Source: Drosophila persimilis
Taxonomy: Eukaryota > Arthropoda > Insecta > Diptera > Drosophilidae
Length of the DNA stretch: 64,000 bases
Reading direction: 5' to 3'
Assembly: GCF_003286085.1 (NCBI RefSeq)
Contig: NW_020825289.1
Location: forward strand, 8,308,001-8,372,000
Under the pieces are notes generated by a model. The model was not told the origin of the DNA. It did not search any database and was given only the letters and a program-made list of their open reading frames with translations. This document shows, piece after piece, positions 50,434 to 60,948 of the stretch; the stretch's first letter is position 1, and each line of letters opens with the position of its first letter. The translations under genes were made by a program, and so were the position numbers.

Positions 50434-50783
50434 GAGAGCGAGGCAGAGGTAGATGTAACAGGCTGTTAACTGAGCGCGGTGCCCAGCAGCAATAACAAGC
50501 TGTTAGCATGGGCCCTGTTACAGCTGTTACCCTGAACAAACCGAGAGCGAGGCAGAGGGCGACTGTTAACTGACTGTTAAATGAGCGCGGTATCTAGCAG
50601 CAATAACAAGGTGTTAGCATGGGCCCTGTTACAGCTGTTACAGCTGAACAAACCGAGAGCGAGGCAGAGGGCTATGTAACAGGCTGAGCTGTTAACTGAG
50701 CGCGGTGCCCAGCAGCAATAACAGGCTGTTAGCCTCGGGTGCTAACAGCGCGGTTGCCCTGTTACAGCTGCTACCCTGAACAA
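50434..50783 (+). repeat. Three-unit tandem repeat of about 110 bp rich in TGTTA/TAACNG
   Basis: Units start with GAGAGCGAGGCAGAG at 50434, 50543 and 50655, and are 109, 112 and about 129 bases long. The third has an insertion. Shared blocks in order are TGTTAACTGA (altered in unit 2), GAGCGCGGT, CAGCAGCAATAACA, TGTTAGC, CCTGTTACAGCTG and CTGAACAA. TAACAG/CTGTTA and TAACTG recur many times, some as palindromes such as TAACAG-CTGTTA around CAGCTG. The array lies about 1 kb upstream of the igl start. Confidence 0.9.
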
Positions 50784-51168
50784 TATGTTTTTTATATTCA
50801 GAGTGAATATGTTTCGATTAAAATATTCAAATAACTTATAAGAAAATTAATTTAAATGTGTGTATGTTTGTATCTATAAACCGAATACTTAATTTAAATA
50901 TGATTTTGTTTCTTGCTGTGTAAAAATAGAGTCGTTGCCAATTTGTATTCGTTGGAAGGTAAGGAATTCCAATGCAATGTTATATTGTATATGTACTGTT
51001 GTTCCTGCTTCAGTTTTCGCCTTCCATCCAACCACTGTGCGGGCTAAAAAATAACCAAATCTGAGAGCAGGCGAGAGAGCTAAAGAGAGCATGCTCTGAG
51101 TGCTGCTTTAGCTGCAAACTTTTTCGCAAATAAACAAACCGACAACCAAAGCCGACAGTCGACAGGGG

Positions 51169-51192
51169 CACACACACACACACACACACACA
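51169..51192 (+). repeat. (CA)12 microsatellite
   Basis: A perfect CA run in intergenic DNA upstream of igl. Confidence 0.95.
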
Positions 51193-54100
51193 AACAAAAT
51201 CATACACCCAGAAACCCCTAAGAGTGGGCCACAAAACCTCTTGCGGCAGCAACAGAATCCGAAGAGCAACAGCAGCCGGGCATTGTCAAAGGCAGTGGCA
51301 TCATCAGCATGGAAGCTACGGTCACACTCCCACTCGGGCAGGCCCAGACAGTTACGTGCCTCGCGTGTAGCCAGCCGTGAACAGCCGAATGGTTGAATGG
51401 CAGAAGGAAGGACCCTGGCAAATACAATGCCACAAAGGGGCAACCTCATCCATAAAGATATCAATGAATACGTTCTTGTGTTGCTTCTTGGCATCTCATT
51501 TGGCCAGATAGCAATTCATAAAACTAACTGTTTTCCCCTACCTCTGCTCCATCTCCTCCCCTCCTCCCTCGGCTGTCACTAGGGGTCTTCTTCCCTCTTT
51601 TCTGGGCTGCTGTGTGTTTATTTTTGGCTGCGTCTGTTTTGGCTTTTAGGAAGCTGCCTCTTCGACTCCAATCTTACACAGAAATGCTGGCTTTCTGTCT
51701 CTCTGTCTGTCTGCCTGAGTGTTTCTGGGGAACTAGCAAATGAATTGGTAGCCTGTATTGTGGTTGGTTTCTTTCCATCCCTCTCTGTGCATCACCATCT
51801 CTCTATCCACCTCCCTATCCTCCATTTCTCCATCTCCATCTATATACGAGTATTTCCCTATCCCAGGCCTCCTTTATGGCTGCTCTAAGCACACAGGGTG
51901 CCGTGGTAATAAAGGAAAGTGCGTTCCGGCTAGTTGAAATAGAGGCCCACGAAAACTCGTATGTAGAATAGTAAAGAGAGAGAGAGAGAGAAGGTATCCC
52001 CCGTCATGCGTAATTTTAATCAAAAATGGAGGCCCATACGAGTATGCAAATGGTCTTTTAAATAAGAAATGCGGTACAAATTTAATCCGAAATTCAGCGG
52101 AGAACACCCTGTATGGAAATGGAAATATTTGCCAATTACAGCTGCATTCTTTAAAGTGCAAAATATATTTAACAACAAACTAACTACGAATGAACAAAAA
52201 ACAAATGTAAATAAATCCCTTAATATGAATTAAAATACATGAAACAGTAAGGATGGGTAAAAAGTTAATATAATCTTTTTTTACAAACTGCAAATATGGT
52301 AAATGCTTTAAAGTTGCCCAGATTTCACAGCAGACAAAGTGGAAACCCCTTTGGAATACTTGTAGTAATCCTCTTTTAATCTTCCTTTCATCTGCCCTAA
52401 CTATCCAAAGCCAGAGCCTAGACAAAAAGGCCAACAATTAAGTGTGAAGAGGCAGGAAACAGCTGCGGTTCTCTTATCCTCTGCTGCACTCAGACGAGCG
52501 GCTGCAACAACAACGATCCGAACAAGAGACGGCAGCAACTGTCGAGCTCCAACAGAACTGGGGACAGCCTTGAGAGGCGTGAATTCGCGCACCCAAAACA
52601 TGTCAAGGCAGGCCCCGAAAAACATGGTGTGAAAACGCATGGGCCACAAATTCCGGCTGGCTCTTGACAACTGACTGGCAATCCCGTCGACTGTCGCCCC
52701 GCTGGGACTTGAGCATTTCCCCCATGATGGCAAAAACGCGTGCGACACATAAACCCTTTTTGGGGGGCTGATAAGATGACTGACAACTCGAGACAAGAGC
52801 GATGGATGGGCTGGCAGAGGAGGGCCCAGAAGAGGCTGGATCTCCATCCCAAAAAAGTTTGCGCATCATTTGCCGACGCAAATGCCAAGTCATTATTCTC
52901 TACAACGAATATAAATAGCTTTGTTTTTAGATAAAATTCCTGGCTTTTCGATTTTTCTCTCGCTGTGTGTCTGTGTGGAATATTACGTATACGCCCTGCC
53001 CTGAACTCTGGTACTAAACACCTAAACAGCATCGAATGGCATGGCCTGCCCTTTGCTCTGCCCATTCAACCTTCCCCTCATTTACCACCGCGGCGGCTGG
53101 CTTTGGGTCTGTTTTGCTTTATTTCTTTTTTCTTTTGGTACGAGTATGCTCCTGGGATGGCTGCCAACTGGAGAGTTTTTCACGTCCGCCTTTTTTCCTG
53201 TCCAAAGTCTGAAGTTCAACGGTGCGCAACAATTTTCAGGTGTACTAGAAGAACTCACAATAAATTTAAAATGAACATTTAAGAGACTCAACTTTAAGAT
53301 AAACTACAAAGATATTCTACGAATTTCTATGCTATTGGAATTATTTGTCCTGATTCCTATGTAGACTATCTGCTCCGAGCCTTGTCAACAATGTTATTTA
53401 TCTCTTGGCAATGCTCGGCTTCCACTGTCTCCCATTTCCTTCAGAATTTGATTATTATTTGTCTTTGTGCTTCATTTATTGGACAACACTGACCCGTGCT
53501 GTCCTGTCCTCCCTGTCCTATCCAGGCCGGTGGCAATTTATACGCATTGCTGCCTCATTAGTTATATGACTTTTCACCTTTGACCAAATCCTCGGCACAT
53601 ACTCGTATCTAGCTCCCTCATATCTGATTCCTATTCGCTTCTGTCACCATCATTTGTTGTCGACTTCATCTGCCCCGTCGGACTACAGCGAAACTCGCTA
53701 AGGATAATTGAATTAGTCGTGGCATGATACATGTACGGGTATTTGGTGAACGTTTTCTGTGGTATGCCAATTAATCATACGCCCTGCTGGACGGGAGAGT
53801 CGAAAAAGGCGCTGAAGTGAAATATTCGTTGTGTGTGATTTAATTACTGATGGAAAACCATTTCAGTTAGGGCGCGTTTCCACTCGAATTCGTTTGGCTT
53901 TAGGAAAGTGTTGCATATTGCATGGATATCCCATATCTGCAATTCCTAGCCGGCGCCTGTCGCTCTGGCTGGCTGCATGCCAAGCCAATATTAACCGGCA
54001 ATATGAGCAGACAATAGATGGCTAAGGGGATAAGGGCTATATCTCTGTGTCTGGGAGGGATGCGGATGGGGTTAGAGCGTGAGGGGGCGTGACAGACAGG

Positions 54101-54945
54101 CAGACAGGCAGACAAGCGGCAAACCAAAAAATGACAGTTCGTATGTCAGAAGTGCTCACTGTTGACTTTAAAATCACATTCAAGAGTTCTCTCCTCTGGC
54201 ATAGACAACCGCACACACATACACATGCATATTGCCAGTTCAATTACACGACTGGGGCGTTGCATGCCACCGACGGCAGACTGCCACACCTCCTCCGGCC
54301 AGATCCCCGGCCAGACTGTAGCTGTAGCTTTAGCTGGTCACCCCCACACACATGTTTATTGAAAGGTTACATGAATGACACACACGCCACAGAAATCGAG
54401 GCAGAATCTGAAGCACCCAACCACACAGACAACGACATCGACCCGGGGGCAGGCCGTTTGCATTGGCTGCCTGCCTGCCAGCCTGCCTGAATGAATCCTT
54501 TTGGATTCGTTATTTCCCCGCCGGTATTCAATGCATTAAGTGAATGTACATATCTGCATACAGTCGCGCACATACGTACATATGTGATGTGACATGACAA
54601 TGGGCATGCATTTAGGTGCACGAACCTTTCGGAGGCGAGCATCGCATCGAGCAACGAGCAACGAGCATCGAGCAGCCTGCTTCCAATTGCAACAGACGCC
54701 GCTGTCTGGCAGCTCGTTACGTGCCGTCACGATATTCCCCCCCATTTCGGGTTACCCTCTTAAAGAGCTTCCACCCATTTCAATGACTTTAAAATATATA
54801 TACATACATATGAACTTATTGTTAAATATCCGCAACTCAAAAATAGGTTTTTTTTTAAATATTTGTTTTTATTTAACCAGCTTTAATTGGTTACAGGTTG
54901 TATTTTATGTATATAAGTTGAACACGTAATGTGTGTGGGTAAGCG

Positions 54946-56754
54946 GGGAATTATGGATATGTCACTCCTTCTGGTGATATTCTTCTTCTCTTGGTTTTTT
55001 ATATTTGACGACTATGTTTTTAGGTATTTTCTTAAATTTAACGACTATATAACCTATTATTCCTATTACGCATATAATGACAAATATTATTATTACTATC
55101 TGAAATAGACTATAATATTTTGTATGTTCTATAATTATGTCTTTTGCCTGTAAATAGGACAATGGTTCGAGTCTAGTTATATTTGTATATAATTTGTTTT
55201 GTAAAGTCCAGCATTGAATTGGTTATAGAAAATTCGTTCAATTGTAATGAACAATTGAATATTTTAATGAGGTTATTTCCCTTTACAACGATTTTTTTAT
55301 CTACAAAATTTTGATGTAATGTGGTCCTAGGAAGTTTCCATGTCAGCAATGTGTTGGGTTTGACATTTATTTGGAAATTGTTGTATGTTTTTGTATATGG
55401 GCATTTTGTGGGTTTTTGCTTTAAGATCCCCTTTAAACAGTCGTCTCTTATTATTTCTTTCGTTTCTTGTCTGTATATCTCATCTTTATAAATATAATAT
55501 TTATCAAATGTTATTTCAGTTAGGATATTGCTTTGTTCATCCGGATGGGGAACTATTTTATATACGGGGACTTCAGCACTTTCGTTTGGAATGTTGGAGA
55601 TTATAATAATCTCATTAGTGGCTGTTTTTAGCCACGTGGATGTTTTAATATTGAATAGTTTCTCAGAATTAACGTTGCTTAGGGAATCTTGTTTCAGCAA
55701 TTTTGGATTAAATATACCAAGTCTAGTTAGTTGCATCCCCATCTCTACGTCCTCTATACATTCTGTGAAATGTTGCAGATTAAATATTAAAATATCTCTT
55801 TTTTGATTTATATTTGTCGCCTCGTTCAATTTGTTAATGATCTGCATGCCTTTATTTACTGCATCTATTACTAAGTTTAGTTCATTTGTTGGAACACCAT
55901 AGCTTGAAAAGTTGTTAGTTTTTTGTTCTAATTCTTAATGTTCCGAACAAATATTTGAATGCGGTTCCTGCTACATCTATTAGTCCTCTTTTATTACATT
56001 TGACTATTTTCAGCCCATTTATTTCCCTTTGGAGTTTTTCTACTAAATATTGTAGTTCAATTTCGTTTTTAAATACATCAGCTTTCTCTATTAAATTTGT
56101 ATAGATTTCTTCTGTTTTGGTTAAATTAATTATGAGGGAGTGATATTCATATTTAATGGGTATATATATTGTTCCTGTTTTGAATATGAGTTATCCGTTT
56201 GTGTCTTTGATGGGGTTTATTTCGATGTTTTGTCTTTTTGCAATAAGAATCGTGAACTTTAGAAAGATGATGGTCCTGGAACCGTTACGGTTTATTTTTT
56301 CCATCGTTTTCTGCGGGTTCTCTGGAATTATTATATTTGCTAAACTTAGTCTCTTTCTTTTTTGATTCAAGTGGATTTCACTGAGCGAGGATGCTGGTAA
56401 TGCCATTTTGTTAATTTATTTTTTTCTGCTTCGGTTTCCTGTTTTACAGCTTCAGTTTTTCTGTTTTACTTAAGTAAATGGTTTTGTTTTTCTAGTGCCA
56501 CGATGCACATAGATTCTTTGGCTGATTCTGTTATTTTTCTAACTATTACGGATTACGGGGTTTTGGCCATCAGTTGTTTATTCCAGTGCGAAACTGATTC
56601 TCGATTGTCGAGTGATTCCAGAGGGTGGGAATCAATTTTTTATCCTAATTTAAACAATTCTTGAATGTGGGGTTATTGTTGGTTGGAGTCATTTGCTTTT
56701 AAGAGTCGGGGATCGTGTTTCTTATAGCTAGGTGGGAATTATGGATATGTCACT
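54946..56754 (-). mobile_element. Errantivirus (Ty3/gypsy-class) fragment, env only, LTR-start motifs at both ends
   Basis: An insertion fragment on the minus strand of about 1.8 kb. It contains a degenerate env gene and is bounded by two identical 21-base sequences (plus strand 54946-54966 and 56734-56754). Read on the minus strand these begin AGTGACATATCC, the style of LTR start found in the 17.6/297-type errantiviruses. At the left end the env stop codon TGA overlaps this motif directly after a purine-rich AGAAGGAG, which fits the polypurine tract and 3' LTR junction. Beyond 21 bases the two copies diverge, so at least one LTR is truncated. No reverse transcriptase, integrase, protease or gag domain was found, nor a recognisable primer-binding site. 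The piece is AT-rich compared with its flanks. Confidence 0.72.
54962..56406 (-). pseudogene. Broken errantivirus env (envelope glycoprotein) gene
   Basis: Minus-strand env in three reading-frame segments. The first runs from an ATG at 56406, with a stop codon just upstream in the same frame. It includes a hydrophobic signal-like stretch and is interrupted by TAA at 56191-56193, but the same frame continues with env-like sequence to about 55940. It includes the furin-type cleavage and fusion-peptide motif CNKRGLIDVAG near 55965-56000. A one-base frameshift near 55940 moves the reading into a 224-codon frame ending at 55173. A second one-base shift near 55175 leads to the last 66 codons, which hold a membrane anchor (about 55020-55110) and a short charged cytoplasmic tail ending at 54962. 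With two shifts and one stop it cannot make a full protein. Errantivirus env products are class I-like or baculovirus F-related fusion proteins of insects. Confidence 0.75.
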
Positions 56755-58410
56755 ATGTCGCTGAATGTCGTTTTTGGGCACGCTTTTCCGTTTATTGATT
56801 TGCTTGATGGATGATTTTTGGGAAATTGATTAATGTTAGCTCTTTGAAAACTTGGCAAAGATTTGAGGCTCCTTCGGTAGTGAATCACATGCGAAATTTG
56901 AAAGAGGAAAGCCTCAAATTTAATGGGTTAATCAAAGACGTGACTCAATACAATTTGTGTTCTCCAGAGTCCGGACTCAGCAATCACTTATATCTCCCCT
57001 AAAAGGCCTAAGCCAAGTCCCAATACATTAAAAATGTATTACAAACTCAATTCTACAAGCAGACATATTATTTTAGCGTTATGGCCATCGATAAACATAT
57101 TTTATAAACAGTTTAACGAGCGTCAATAAAAGAGTCGAACCCACAAGAACAAGGAGCTTTGCCGCCATAAATCCGAATGTTTCGGGTTTTTACGGGTTGT
57201 ATGTCGACACCTTCAACGGACAACCCCATTCACACCCAAAAGACGTGACCTGGAGGCGCTTTTAATTAACAATTACGTACAACAAGAGAGGCAAGCCCCG
57301 GGCACACGTGTCCCGGACAGGGAGTGGGTACGGAAGGGTGGAGCGTATCTGAAATTAAGATAATAGCTAGAAAATTACAAAGAACACTCACTGGGGACCC
57401 AGAACAACTAAGGCCCCAATCGAAATCAAAAAGAATGGGAACCATTCCGGGGGAACCCCTAGAGCACACCCATCGGGGCTACAAAATCCACAACACCAAC
57501 AAACAAGACTTCGGGCGCACCCCTGGCGCATGACGCAGTCTGAAGCCATCTTTTCAACTGAAAACCAACGACATGCATTTTAATTACGTTGTTTTTTGCA
57601 CCTTAACGTGTTGAAATACCATAAAAGGCAACACCAATACCAACAAGAACACATAGTGGCCAAAAAGGAACAACAGCAGAGCCAGGAAAAGCTTCTCAAA
57701 ACCAAACTGGAAACAGGTCAGAGGCAGAGGAAAGACCAAAGAAACGTGGATGCCCTTTCAAGAAATTCAAGACTTTTAACGAATTTTCTAGACACATGTT
57801 TGTATGCTGAAAATATTCTTAAGTATGGATCGCGATGATCTGGACTGAGTATTCATTGGAGTCCTTTTCGGAAGAAGACTCTTTCGATCACAAGATCACC
57901 CACAGATCGTTCGAGAAATAATTTATAGCATTATAGCAAGGGAAACATTCTAATTTAGAGTTTCGCAAGAGCATTCCATGCCGGACTTTGGTAAACTACC
58001 CCGAGACCTGTGCAGCAATTAAAAGTAGCAGCTATTCGGCTCAAATTCCTGGGGCTAAAGGTGTGGAAAAGCCAACGCCAGCACCTGCTCCCGTCCCCGT
58101 GTGTGTGTGGGTGCGTGTTCATTTTCCCTCTGCTGTTTGTCTAGTTCCGGGCTGCCGCGGTGTTGGGTCAACTTTGGTCAGTGAAATACAGCGGGACGAT
58201 AATTTGGGGTGGGTGGCAGTAAAGTGAGCATTGACATGCAAATTTCCATTTAGAGGAAAAGCTTTTTGACTGCACGAAGTGCCCAAACAGGGAATGGATG
58301 GACTCACATTAGGTAGTTGCAGAACATATGTAGACCAGGCCATGTGAAGGTCAGAGTTCAGTTGTGTGCGCAGCTGATGCAGCTGAAGTTTATTCCCAGT
58401 TGAAAGCAAC
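56755..58410. other. Intergenic between the env fragment and Mettl16
   Basis: No supported gene. The part from about 57270 to 57540 is GC-richer, with purine-rich, repeat-like sequence, and could be a relic of another transposon, but no domain is recognised. Two open frames, 57324-57533 and 57596-57838 on the plus strand, show Lys/Gln/Arg-rich translations without family resemblance. A tandem (GT) run lies at 58099-58108. Confidence 0.4.
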
Positions 58411-59489
58411 TCAATTACATTGTGTTCCGGGGCTTAGGGGCGTTGGTTGGTGGCTCCAGGCCACAGCCCAGCGTGTGGTGTGTCCCTGATGAAACTCCGT
58501 GGTGGTAACGTTGGTAATCTGACGTTCCTTCAGGTAGTCCAGGATCTTGGGCACGCTGGCCTTAACACCCAGCATGCTGGTGAAGATGCTGCAAATGTCA
58601 ACGTAAATTTAATTTAAGCCACTTAGCTCTAATCAAGATTGACTCACAGCACGCGCTGCTTGTTAAGCTGGCTCTCCTCGATGATGCGCTGAACGAAGTG
58701 CACCTCGCCCCCCTCACAAGTCAGCTCCTCGGCGCTGCCAGTGCGCACGTTGTTGGGCGCCGGCCGTCTCTGGGGATTGCGCGTGTTGCCCCCGAACGGA
58801 TTGGGGGAGTTTGAGTCAAAGAATGGTGGGTTACAGAGGCAGAAGTGAAATTCCTTCCTCAGTTTCTCCGTCTCAAAGTAGCTCTTGAAGATGTTGGACT
58901 TGTCTGGCTGGGCATAGACTTCAATAAGTTCTTCCAGGTTGTTTCGCCTGACATTCTTCCGGGCATAGTCAATGTTTTCTTCCTTCGACTCTAGGGCCAG
59001 CATGTTCCAGCCGTTCTTTTTGGCGCCAAGCAACGAGTAAATGCAAGAGGAGCCACAACCTGCAGGACGGTATTAATTAATGCATTGCTAACAAAATGAG
59101 GAGTGAAATACTTGCCAACATCAATGCCCCTCACAGTCTCCAAGTTAAGCGGCAGCAGCATATCCTCCAGCCAGAGGATATAGTTCAAACGCAGGGCCAA
59201 TGTGGGCACCAAGCTGCCGGGTGCAAAATCCACATCTAATTTAAAATATTCTTTCAGCAGCATCTTGGACAGTTCGCGTAAGGTCTTCTCATTGCGAAAA
59301 TTAACCGAGACTTTGCCTGTAAGCTCCTGTTTAGAAGGATTGTATTAAACTGCTGCTTCCAGACAATGTCAAGTAGATTTCACTTACCAATTCACAGACT
59401 TGTCTGAAGTCCCTGTATTTGATGGCCAACTTGGTGTAGTCGGGCGGCACGCGCAGAATATTGCGCGGATGCATGGCATACTTGTTCAT
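58411..59489 (-). CDS. Mettl16: METTL16 orthologue: RNA N6-methyladenosine methyltransferase
   Basis: Four exons on the minus strand, 59388-59489, 59116-59326, 58648-59059 and 58411-58588, join in frame to 300 residues. The protein starts MNKYAMHPRNILRVPPDY, and the N-terminus is close to the animal METTL16 N-terminal RNA-binding module. The Rossmann fold follows, with the SAM-binding GIDVGCGSSCIYSLLG around residues 100-116 and the catalytic NPPF at about 181-184, nearly the same place as in human METTL16. METTL16 methylates U6 snRNA and MAT2A-type hairpins. The vertebrate C-terminal VCR region is missing, as expected for insects. Intron 2 has a GC donor (GCAAGT, plus-strand ACTTGC at 59110-59115), needed to make the codon for Gly in DVGCG. 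A minus-strand AATAAA (plus 58389-58394) lies only 17 bases after the stop, so the 3' UTR is very short. I recall CG7544 as the fly gene, unverified. Confidence 0.93.
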
Positions 59490-60063
59490 TTTATTTCTGA
59501 CCATTTCAATTTTTTTGGTTTGTTAATTTGTGAAATGCCGCGAAGTTGAACAGATGATTAGCTTAACAGTCTGGCAGCGCTCTGATGGAATCAGTTTCAA
59601 TTGCTTATCGAACTGGTTCATTCTATCGAATAGATGATTATCGATATCGAACTTGACATCTGGTAAGGTTCGGCAATGAGCCCCAATCCATGCACAATGT
59701 TGCGAACAACATTAATTTGTAAAACGGTTTTAACTCAAAATACAATACATGCGAGTACTTAGAAGTAGTTCATCTAGTAGGAAATTTATTCAATGTGGGC
59801 AAAGCTGAGAGTATTTTTACGGCATATTTGGAAAATTAAACGGTATATTTTTTTGTATATTTCTAAGGGTCGGACGGTATATTATATCGTTAAATCCTCA
59901 TCCCTAGCATTGTTGATTTTTTGCCGAAACACGCTTCAATCGGGGAAATTAGTTTTAATTTTTAAAATATAATATATAACGCTTAATACCTACAACTCCA
60001 AATACTAGTCAACATTAAGTACGATATCCGCGCGTGTTCATCTACACAGGCAACAACCCACAG
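59490..60063. promoter_or_regulatory. Divergent housekeeping promoter: Mettl16 (minus) and putative Samm50 leader (plus)
   Basis: A perfect DRE, TATCGATA, lies at 59639-59646, 150 bases upstream of the Mettl16 start. Three GGYATATTT-like copies (59819-59829, 59841-59850, 59875-59884) match the Ohler motif 6 class found in fly housekeeping promoters. They sit just before a possible plus-strand transcribed leader. That leader would end at a near-perfect donor CAG/GTAAGT (junction 60063/60064). Confidence 0.5.
59900..60063 (+). other. Samm50: Putative Samm50 5' UTR exon
   Basis: There is no ATG-initiated frame of note. The 3' boundary is a strong splice donor (CCCACAG/GTAAGTCAG). The matching acceptor would be TTTTTCGTTCATTTCCAG ending at 62510, which leads into the Samm50 start exon. 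The left boundary is only approximate. Assignment to Samm50 is inference from motif and frame context. Confidence 0.35.
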
Positions 60064-60948
60064 GTAAGTCAGCTGATGGATTACATTTGGAGACAATTCG
60101 CTTACATAATTTTGGGCCGGAACTTTTGTTTTCTCCCGTTAGAATTCGCATGCAATTGTCACAATGACATCATTGTTCGATTTTTAGAGCCCCTCACACT
60201 ATGCACACTTTTTTGTGTTTTCGGTTGCACTATTTCGGTTGTCAATTGCATCAGCTTTGGGGGAATGAAATCTTAAATGCCACTGCACCATCGACATGCC
60301 AGCAGATTAGTGGGCAGCAGCAAATATGTGACACCGGCCAGAAACACAACAGTTCGCTTTTGAATTAGAATTTATGTTTTATTATTCAGTTTGGGATATC
60401 ATTATCATGAATCTTACTAAACATGTTAGAAATACTTTCATTTGTGGATTAGACGGACTACATCTCTATAGATCTAGATCTCTTCGTTCCCTTTGAGAAT
60501 TCCACTTACGAGTAATTACCTAATTGAATTGGTTACATTTCGAAAATGGCTTCTATTCCTTTTATTATTTTCTGTGTTATTTTTAGGCAAAACTATTTAG
60601 TGCAGGTGCCCCATTCGTTTTAAATTAGTGATTTTTTCCCTTTCTATTCATGTTAAAGTTAACTTAAAGCTGCTTATTGTTTGCAGAGCTCCTGCTCCTC
60701 ATCTTCTCTGCTTTTTTACGCATTTCAATCACAAAACATTTACATAGTATTAACAGTGAGAAACAAATACAGAGACATTAGATTAGAAATTGATCAACAT
60801 TTATACGAAAATATATATCATGTAGGTGTGTAGACTTATCGTTGAGAGTGTACTTAAATGCGGCATTTAGCTTTTACAATTATTCATTTAATATAAACAA
60901 ATCTCCTGTTCCCTGCTGCTTCCCCTCTTCCTCCGCCTATTCCTATTC
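60064..60948. other. pcs 3' UTR and flanking AT-rich DNA
   Basis: The pcs transcript on the minus strand continues downstream of 60949. Minus-strand AATAAA signals correspond to TTTATT at 60561-60566 and 60378-60383, giving a likely 3' UTR of about 0.4-0.6 kb. No other gene is seen. If the Samm50 leader is real, this is also part of its first intron. Confidence 0.5.

Larger units (their letters stand above)
50101..54945. other. Intergenic upstream of igl
   Basis: No supported gene. It contains the tandem repeat at 50434-50783, a (CA)12 run at 51169-51192 and a GA run at 51973-51992. A GACAGGCA repeat lies at 54089-54118, an ACGAGCA repeat at 54635-54675, and two ATACGCCCTG motifs at 52982-52998 and 53770-53786. 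A 148-codon and a 191-codon minus-strand frame overlap each other at 52401-53065; neither resembles a protein. Confidence 0.5.

Noticed and set aside
52401..53065. Overlapping minus-strand frames of 148 and 191 codons upstream of igl
   Set aside because: Cys/Pro/Arg-rich translations typical of random frames. They overlap in different frames, with no domain or splice context.
57596..57838. Lys/Gln-rich plus-strand frame with a VDALSRN segment like a retroelement RNase H tail
   Set aside because: The resemblance covers only a few residues, with no surrounding polymerase or RNase H motifs.
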